The notes under the pieces: generated by a model | What the model saw: only the letters and a program-made list of their open reading frames with translations | What the model was told of the DNA's origin: nothing | Databases searched by the model: none | NCBI GenBank assembly: GCA_028571685.1 | Contig: CM053144.1 | Span: 98,424,171-98,488,170 of the forward strand | From: Heterohyrax brucei | Taxonomy: Eukaryota; Chordata; Mammalia; Hyracoidea; Procaviidae | DNA length: 64,000 bases | Reading direction: 5' to 3' | Shown: piece after piece, positions 56,706-64,000 of the stretch | How the letters are laid out: every line of letters starts with the position of its first letter | Position numbering within the stretch: the stretch's first letter is position 1 | Translations under genes and position numbers: made by a program

Positions 56706-58574
56706 ATTCTCTTACTTATCTAGTGCTGTCATATCAGAAATATCACAAATGGATGGCTTTAACAAAGAAAAATTTATTCTCTCAGAGACTAAAAGGCTAG
56801 AAATCCAACTTCAGAGTACTATCTCCAAGGGAAGGCTTTCTCCTTCTGTTGGTACTGGAGAAAGGTCCTTGTCATCAATCTTACCTTGATTTAGGAGATT
56901 CTTTGGCAGGAACCTCAGGTCCAAAGGATGCATTCCACTCCTAGCACTGCTTTCTTGGTGGTATGAGGTGTCCATGTCTCTTTGCTCACTTCTCTCTTTT
57001 ATATCTTAAGAGAGTTTAATTTAATATACAACCTAATCTAAAAAGCTAGAAACAGAAATATCATATGATCCAGCAATCTCACTTTTTGGAATATATCCTA
57101 GAGATATAATAGCTGTCACACAAACAAATACATGCACATCAATGTTCACTGCAGCACTGTCCACAATAACAAAAAATAGACTCAACCTAGGTGTCCATCA
57201 ACACATGAATGGATAAACAATGGTATATTCACACAATAGAATACTATGCAATGATAAACAACAGTGATGAATTTGGGAAACACTTCATAACATGGAGGAA
57301 TCTGGAAGATATTGTGCTGAATGATATTAGTCAGTTGCCAAAAAGGCAAATATTGTATGATATCACTATTATAAGGAGTCAAGAAAAGGTTTAAACACAG
57401 AAGAAAACAGTCTTTGATAGTTACAAGGTTGGGGAGGGAGGAAACGTTCATTAATTAGATGGTAAACAGGAATTATTTTAGGTGAAGGAAGGGACAACAC
57501 ACAACAGTGGGGAGGTTAGCACAGCTGGAATAAATCAAAAGCTAAGAAGTTTCCTAAATATAGCCAGATACTAGTAGGTCACAGTAGCAGGGGCAGGGGT
57601 CTGGGGACTATGGTTTCAGGAGACACCTAAGTCAACTGGCATAACAAAGTTCATAAAAATATTCTGCATCCCACTGGTGAGTAGCGTCTGGGGTCTTAAA
57701 ACCTAGCAAGTCACCACTGAAGAAGCATCAATCGGTCCCAACTCATCTGGCACAAAAGAGAATGAAGAGCATCAAAGACGTAAGGAAAATAGGAGCCCAA
57801 GAGACAGAAAGGGCACATAATCCAGAGACTACATCAGCATGAGACTAGAAGAACTAGATGGTGCCCAGCCAATATCTGCCCTGACAGGGGACATAAAAAA
57901 AGAGTCCCTGACGTAGCAGGAGAAAAATGGTGTGTAGAACTCAAACTCTCAATTGAAACACCAGATCTGATGGTTTAACAGGCTAGTCCCTGAAAGACAC
58001 AGCCCCCAGACTCTCTGTTAGCCCAGAAATAAAACCACTCCTAAAGCCAACTTTCAGGCAAAGATTGGACTGGATGAAGACGAGGAATGATACTGTCAAA
58101 AAGTGTGCTTCTTAGCTTAGGTGGATACATGTGACTGTCTGGGAAGCTACTGTCTGGAGGCAAGACGAGATAATCAGAGAGGGACAGGAGCTGGCTGAAT
58201 GGACACAGGAAATATAAAATGGAAAAGAGGAGTGTGCTGTCACTGCAGGGAAAGCAACTAAGGTTACACAGCATTGTGTGTAAGTTTTTGTATGACAAAT
58301 TGACTTGAATTGTAAACTTTCACTTAAAGAACACTAAATATATATTTTTTTAAAAAAATACACAACCTAAGCTTGTAGATTGAGTCCCACCTCATTAACG
58401 TAAATACTTCTAATCCTGCCTCATTAAGATCATAGATGTAGGATTTACAATACAAAGAAAAATTACATCAGATGACAAAACTGTATACAATCACACAACA
58501 CTGGGAATCATAGCCCAATCACGTTGACATGCACTTGGAAGGGGGGAGGGCATGACAGAGTTCGATCCATAACA
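56706..58574 (-). mobile_element. MaLR/ERVL-like 5'LTR, split by an L1
   Basis: Right-to-left it runs from 'gggaatcatagcccaatcac' near 58500 to 'cttacttatctagtgctgtc' at 56711. The L1 57037-58357 interrupts it. With the PBS it is the 5'LTR of a minus-strand provirus remnant, not a solo LTR. Confidence 0.75.
57037..58357 (+). mobile_element. 5'-truncated L1 nested in the LTR
   Basis: ORF2 C-terminus ('catgatccagcaatctcact'-like at 57064) and 3'UTR ('gtctggggtcttaaaaccta' at 57687) to an A-rich end. TSDs at 57024-57036 and 58358-58370 read atatacaacctaa / atacacaacctaa. The frame 57209-57394 (WYIHTIEYYAMINNSDEFGK) is a decayed ORF2 end. Confidence 0.88.
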
Positions 58575-59586
58575 AATACCAACATCTCAACTATTAGAAA
58601 ACTGTATCAGTTAGGAATAGTGTTTTATTTGTCTCCAGAAGCAGAAGTGTGTTCATTCCATTTGTTTCTGGTTTTCAACAATATCATCAGTTACCAGTTT
58701 TCTTTGCAGCCTTCCATTCCACCACCCTTAGCATGTTAGCATTTGTCCTCGTACTTGTCACTTTATACTTACAAAATAGTTGCTGTACCCTAGACATTAG
58801 TCTCAATGGCCAAATCAATGTCACTTGGCCATTTGTAGTAGCAAGGGAAGCGGGGAAAGTATTTAGGTCAACACAGTCCACTGTGAACAGAATTGCCCAG
58901 ATAAAAGGGAGGAATGGATTTAGGAAAGAAACTAACAACATTTATCACAAGAGATAAAATTAATTCTCATCTATAATTAAGACTTGGATTCCTAGTGGTT
59001 GACTAACCTGAAACACAAAGTCTCCCTCTCTTTTCAAACACACGACAATACTACATCAAATATTAAGAAGGAAAAAATACATATATCGCCTAGCTCAAAA
59101 CAACTAAGGGATATCCTCAAGTGCCATAGATGAAAAGACAACAAATAATAATTCTTGGTAGCTGAAGTCCAAACCCTACAGAGGTAACTTGAATGAATGT
59201 AATCAGCAGGCAAAAGTGGAGATGCCAGGTCTAGTGCACAGGCAAGACCTGGGAGCTGGGTACAGGCAATATAGCCAGAAGAATACCTTCCGCCAATGCA
59301 AGGGCCCAAACACATGTCGGCTGTTGGCCCCTAGGCTTGGACAGCCCAGATTCTCTTTCTTTTTTTTTAAGAAATCATATCACTTGGCCTACACTGCATG
59401 CAGATATGAAGCCTGAATTCTTATAAAACTCACCTAAATAGAAACCCTAGACAGAGAGACTATTGGAAACCAAGGTCTAGAACATGATTGCTTATTCCTG
59501 TTAATCAACCCTGTAGGTCTCTGGAACAGGCAATCACGAAACCTCCCCAGAAGGACACCTTCATAACCCAGGTCACACCAAAAATA
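58575..59586. other. Unique DNA
   Basis: No gene or repeat recognised; overlapping frames near 58650-58960 on both strands have no family features. Confidence 0.35.
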
Positions 59587-60149
59587 CGAGGTCTGACAAT
59601 TAAGTTCATCAATGCATCCTAGCAAAAGTGCTACATACCTCATTGCTGCATATCACTATGGTAACCTTCTAAGTACTCACTTTGGGAAGCTATGCACTGA
59701 TTCCAGTGCCTGGTCCACCCTCAGAAGCAATTTTGGAACTCTTTTTCTGGAATGGCCATCAGAGCTGTTGTTGTATTACCCTTGATGTCATGAACATCAT
59801 CAAAATGTCTTCTTTTCAATATTTCCTTTATTTTCAGGTAAAGAAAAAAGTCTTTGGGAGCCAAATCAACTGAGTAGGCAGTGTTCCAACACAATTATTT
59901 GTTTACAGGCTAAAAACTCCCTCATAGACAATTACACAATTAAATTAGCAAATTGTCCCTGTGCCACTGTGCACAACAGCCATTCCAGAAAGAGTTCCAA
60001 AATCACTCTGAAGGGTAGACTAGGCACTGGCATTGGTGCATAGCTTCCCAAGAGGAGAATTTTGAAGGTGAATATAGTGATATTCAGCAATGAGGTTATG
60101 TAGTAGCACTCAGAACAATTAAGCTCACAGAGTTAATTGTCAGACTTTG
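59587..60149. mobile_element. Fold-back mariner-like DNA transposon
   Basis: The left end 'cgaggtctgacaattaagtt' (preceded by TA at 59585) and right end 'gagttaattgtcagactttg' are terminal inverted repeats. The inversion is much longer: arms 59587-59755 and 59979-60149 are imperfect inverted copies. The minus strand of 59587-59978 encodes a decayed mariner transposase C-terminus ('REFLACKQI', 'EKEFQNCF', 'HWNQCIASQ'-type blocks), and the right arm repeats its end in the opposite direction. Confidence 0.75.
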
Positions 60150-61316
60150 AAATCACTGCAAAAGATGAACTCACTGGCATATATGAAAAAGTATAGAAAG
60201 AAAAGCCATGAGTGGTACAACAAATGGAAAAAATTATCCTCAAATTACAGAACAATCTCGAAGGGACCCTACACTAGAGGTGTCTTAAGGAATAATAACT
60301 CGTAAGGCAAAAACAGTCATGATGAAAAAGGACAAGTAGGTATAAAAATATAAGTTTTAGAAATAAAAAATGTAACACAATATCAACACTTCTTAAATCC
60401 TATTGACAAGTGGAACACAGGATTTTAGGAGATCATTTGAAGCATTTTCCACAAATTCTATATGTTTTGTAGAAATGAATTTGTAAAATAACGAGCAATT
60501 TACTTGTCTTTTCTGAACCTGGTCTTTGACAGACACTTTCAACTTTAAAAGGTAAGAACTATAAACAGAACCCATCCTAGGCCCTGGTACATTAGGGAAA
60601 AAGAACAAGGAAGAATATGAAAGAAAGAGAAGACATGACTTGTCCCTTCTCTTTCCCTTCTATGACTCTAAAATGAGCACATATGCCATTCATAGAAAAT
60701 AAATGAAAGGGCTAAGAACAAACAGTCTTTAAAAGAACAAATCAATATAAAACCAACTGAGTTTTGGATAGCTAGGGGGCACAGGGCAGAGGTCATATAA
60801 TCAAAAATTGCAAAGATAAATTCCCTGGTCTCCAAAACACCCTCAGAAAGATGAATGTGTAGAACAGATGAGGGCCTCCACTAAGAAAGGTGACCTAATG
60901 GGTATGAATTTTCAGCCAAATTTTGAAAGACCTGCAGGGCTGGAGGAGAAACACAACTAGTTATTAGAATATTACTGACTTGTCTTTCTACATCCAAAGG
61001 CTTGTGGCCACTTATAATCACACAAACTTAAATAGTTGAAGAAATGTTAACTTTTGCCCCGTGGATAGAGTATTAGCACTATGGAGCAAAAATTCAACGG
61101 ATTTGCTTCATACTGTATGGAAGATACATGAGTGCTATACATAAATTTTCATTTCAAAGAATTTAAGTGTTTTAAATTTTTTAAGTTACTGCTCTCAAAG
61201 AGGAAAAGAGATGAGAGTTAAAACTGGAATAATTCACAAAAGGAAGAATCCATGATGTTCAATGTAATAAACCCTGAAATAAACTGTAAGGTCAGGAACT
61301 AATTTCTATTTCTAAA

Positions 61317-61348
61317 GAGTCAGAACTGACTCAGTGGCAGTGGATTGG
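61317..61348 (+). repeat. Tail-only SINE fragment
   Basis: 'gagtcagaactgactcagtg' then 'gcagtggattgg' matches the last 30 bases of the standard SINE, with no body upstream. Confidence 0.6.
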
Positions 61349-62504
61349 TAGGGTTATTAATTAAGAGTCAACTTGATAGAAATATAGGTGATTTTCACTT
61401 TCTTCTTTGTACATTACAGGATCATCTAACTATGTATTGCCTTTATGGTTAAGAGAGTACCAAAAAATAAAAACAGAAAAGCTAACTAATAAATTTTAGA
61501 TAATTGCCAGAAGGAGGACACTAGCAAAGATGTAGAATTGTCTCTAAGTCTTTCACTTTACAAGGAAAAATGCTTTCCCCAAATTATTTCCCTTATTGCA
61601 TTACTCATAATACACTATCTAGGAATATTAATGTGCTCAATCAGTTCTTCAGCATCTAAGTGCTTATTATTGTAATTATTAACTGCTTACCAACAGTCCT
61701 AACAAAGATTCCCAAATCACTTGACAGCTGTTTAACTTCTGTAGCAACAATTACACAAGGAAGAAATGGTGGATGTAGTAGCTTCTCCCTTCAAAATATA
61801 AATACTCAAAAGGATAAGTCTAACTTAGAAAACATCATGTTTTACTGTGTACTTCTGAAAAAAACAGAGGAAATGGAAAATAGTTAACAATTGTCCCATC
61901 TACTTGCCTCTAAGTTCTTAAAACAATTTCCATATAGACAAAAATAAGTAGTACAGTGAACATGTAAGAAGTAATTCTGAACAATAGCCATGTCTTGCTC
62001 CATTACATAGTAAAACTAAAAAAACTGATCAACAAAGTTACAAAGTACCATAAATTTAAAAATTCTCCCACAAATAGCAATAAAGCCACATCAGAAACGG
62101 AACAAAATCCAGTCATAATGATATATAATACTTCTTGATAAGACAGTAACACACACAGGAACACATAGATAGAATAGATCAATTTTTAGCCTAGTTTCCT
62201 AAGATAAAAGTGACTATACAAATCATTGTTAAGTTAGCATTAAACACCAAGTCAATTTAAACTAAATCAGGCCTAAAGCCATATAAGACTTCCCTGATTT
62301 TTTTAGTGCTAACAGAATTATTGACTAAATAATCTGAGTTATTCTTCTGTTTTGCATATCTGGCCTGAGCTTCCTAAATGTAACTCTAAGACAAGACTGA
62401 ATTTGGTGCCATCCTGTTCATAGTTCAAAGAGGCAGAGACATTAGGATGCAGAGATGGAAAGCTAATAAGATGTTGGCCAACAAAGAAAAACACATACTT
62501 CAGA

Positions 62505-62650
62505 AATCAGTGGCTTTCAACCAGGCTGTAAATTATAATCTCCTGGGAAGATTTTTTAAACTACCAGATAAATTAACTCACAATCTTTAGAAATTAAGCC
62601 TACATTTTTTTGTGTGTATTTGTTTTTAACTTGCCAGATGATTGTATACA
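62505..62650 (+). mobile_element. MER5A-like hAT remnant
   Basis: 'cagtggctttcaaccaggct' then 'ataatctcctgggaagattt' resembles the start of MER5A ('cagtggttctcaaccnggctgcacattagaatcacctggggag'-type order). The 3' half is eroded. Confidence 0.45.
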
Positions 62651-63461
62651 GAGAAAGGACTAAAAGGCATAGTGACAGATGATATCAACCAAACAATACT
62701 ATTCAGGTTGAAAACATCCAAAGTAGAGAACTGTGCGTCCCCAAAAACTGTTGCTCCAAATGGTATCAAGACACAAAGAGGAGGATTTCTTAGATCTTAA
62801 AATACAAAAATTACAATTTGCAGTAGCCAAGACACCAAAAAGTTGTCTGAGGGGTTGATCACTGAAATATTAAAAGAAACTAATGCAAAATTCTCCCAGA
62901 TGTTCCTACTCTTCAAAGGTCATTAGAACAAACCGCTAATAAAATGAAGCAGTGATACAAGGTCCTGAAACTTCTGTGCTGAGACTCAGCAGTTTAAAAA
63001 AAGATTCCACAATTAATGTACAAGTCCATTATTTAAGAACTGTTAGCAACCTCTAAGTAACAAGCCTTGTAATTAACTATGTGAGCAATTTTTTAAAGGG
63101 ACTATTCCAAATTCAGGTAATATGGAAACCAAAACCCATTTGTTAATAACAGACGTACTATTTTAGCCTGAATAATTTGGAAGAAAACTTTTTCTGATCT
63201 TGAACACAAAAAGGTTTCTTGACTTTCTGGTGACTCTCAAAATCATCAAAATGAGACTTGATAAAGAGAGAAGTTAAAATTAACCATCATGTGTGGGGAT
63301 TTGTAAAAATATATGTCATGCAAACAAGAATGTATAGAGAATAATACAAACAATACCTGTGTGCCCACTATCTAGTTTAAGAAATAAAACATTAAAAATA
63401 TAACTGAGATCTTCTGTGTTATCCTCCCTCTCCCCATACCATTCCAATTCCTACTCAACCA

Positions 63462-63648
63462 AAATAACCAAATCGACTGCTACCTTGTCAGTTCCAACTC
63501 AAAGTGACCCTATAGGATGGAGGAAAACTGCCCTATAGTGCTTACAAGGCTGCAGTCTTTACGGAAACAGGTTTCTACACCTTTCTCTACCCACTGACCT
63601 TTTAGTTAGCAGCTAACTGTTTAACCACTGCACCTCCAGGCCTCCTCC
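63462..63648 (-). mobile_element. SINE (longer subtype)
   Basis: 'gtcagttccaactcaaagtg', 'tgcttacaaggctgcagtct', 'agttagcagctaactgttta', 'accactgcacctccaggcct'. Confidence 0.85.
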
Positions 63649-63945
63649 ACTCTTACCAACTCCTCTTAATGAGGGAATTACTGTCCTAATTTTAGTGTTT
63701 ACCATTTCCAGTGAATGTTTTTGTAGTTCAACCATATATATGTAAATCCTCAAACAATATGTAGTATCATTTATTTTATTTTTAAATGTTATAAAAATAT
63801 CTTTCTCACAACATTTTTTTGGTTATTATATGTGCATGGTTTATCCAGGTTGATACACATTGATAATTAATTTTAACTGTGTATAGTAACTCAAATATAC
63901 AACGTGTCCATTGCCACACTACCTACATTAAACCTCCCCCTAAAA

Positions 63946-64000
63946 AACAAACCTGTTGCTGCTGTCAAGTGGGTTCCAACTCATAGCAACCCTATAAGAC
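63946..64000 (-). mobile_element. SINE or RTE tail, cut by window end
   Basis: 'ctgtcaagtgggttccaact' then 'catagcaaccctataagac' is the reverse-complement tail common to both families, so the family cannot be decided here. Confidence 0.7.

Larger units (their letters stand above)
60150..63461. other. Mostly unique DNA
   Basis: No gene is seen. The only features I can support are the tail-only SINE piece at 61317-61348 and a probable MER5A remnant at 62505-62650, listed separately. Short frames such as 61660-61887 have no family features. Confidence 0.4.

Noticed and set aside
58649-58957. 102-codon + frame
   Set aside because: Overlapped by an 84-codon minus frame and without motifs; no evidence for coding.
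59034-59315. 93-codon minus frame ending in a hydrophobic stretch
   Set aside because: No family features, no supporting context, and length within chance for AT-rich DNA.

Overview
The window is repeat-dominated mammalian genomic DNA with no recognisable host protein-coding gene. The repeats point to an afrotherian, most likely an elephant or another paenungulate. There are about 27 copies of a tRNA-headed SINE whose body runs from 'ccctggtggcatagtggtta' to 'gtcggaatcgactcgacggc' (AfroSINE type). Several pieces of an RTE/BovB-like LINE end in the same 'ggcacctaacaacaacaac' tail. A lineage-specific MaLR/ERVL-like LTR family (TGTCATGG...CTAAGACA, 5-bp target duplications) occurs at least nine times. 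L1 copies range from nearly intact to ancient. The species assignment comes from recalled family consensus, not from a search. | Layout: 1-3351 holds an LTR, a short L1 tail and an inverted 3' L1, two of them with clear target-site duplications (TSDs). 3352-7270 is old, weakly classifiable DNA including a GC-richer degenerate tandem block (about 5150-5885). 7270-16750 is a SINE-rich stretch with SINE-in-SINE nests, MaLR-type LTRs and L1M/L2 remnants. 17206-17854 is an RTE 3' fragment followed by a TA/TG microsatellite. 20400-21150 is an LTR-like block with three octamer sites and two inverted CCAAT boxes. 22571-29833 is a structurally full-length L1 (5'UTR of tandem monomers, frameshifted ORF1, broken ORF2, 3'UTR with G-tracts, and an apparent 3' transduction) bounded by 20-bp TSDs. 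30400-36490 has three complete or nearly complete LTRs plus an LTR fragment, a 167-bp direct duplication and a MIR split by an LTR. 39120-41450 has a young L1 tail and an inverted RTE. 41.8-43.5 kb holds an LTR carrying two SINEs, one with an 82-bp inverted copy of sequence 1.2 kb upstream. 46.4-50.6 kb is an old L1 whose 3' junction is present again in inverted orientation. 52.4-58.6 kb is an old inverted L1 with a three-layer nest, then a MaLR/ERVL-like 5'LTR with tRNA-Leu-type primer-binding site and leader, itself split by an L1. 59587-60149 is a fold-back mariner derivative. 60.2-63.4 kb is mostly unique. | Functionally the region is an archive of retrotransposition. SINE and RTE tails match, consistent with trans-mobilisation of SINEs by RTE; the L1 and LTR copies are inactive by visible breaks. 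The signals no ordinary repeat call explains are: a recurring orphan 24-30 bp SINE-tail-like motif (four isolated copies, one in frame inside L1 ORF1); the 82-bp templated inverted insertion; the junction-preserving inverted repeat at 49.3/50.6 kb; the fold-back mariner; and the 167-bp local duplication. I saw no new protein-coding system.
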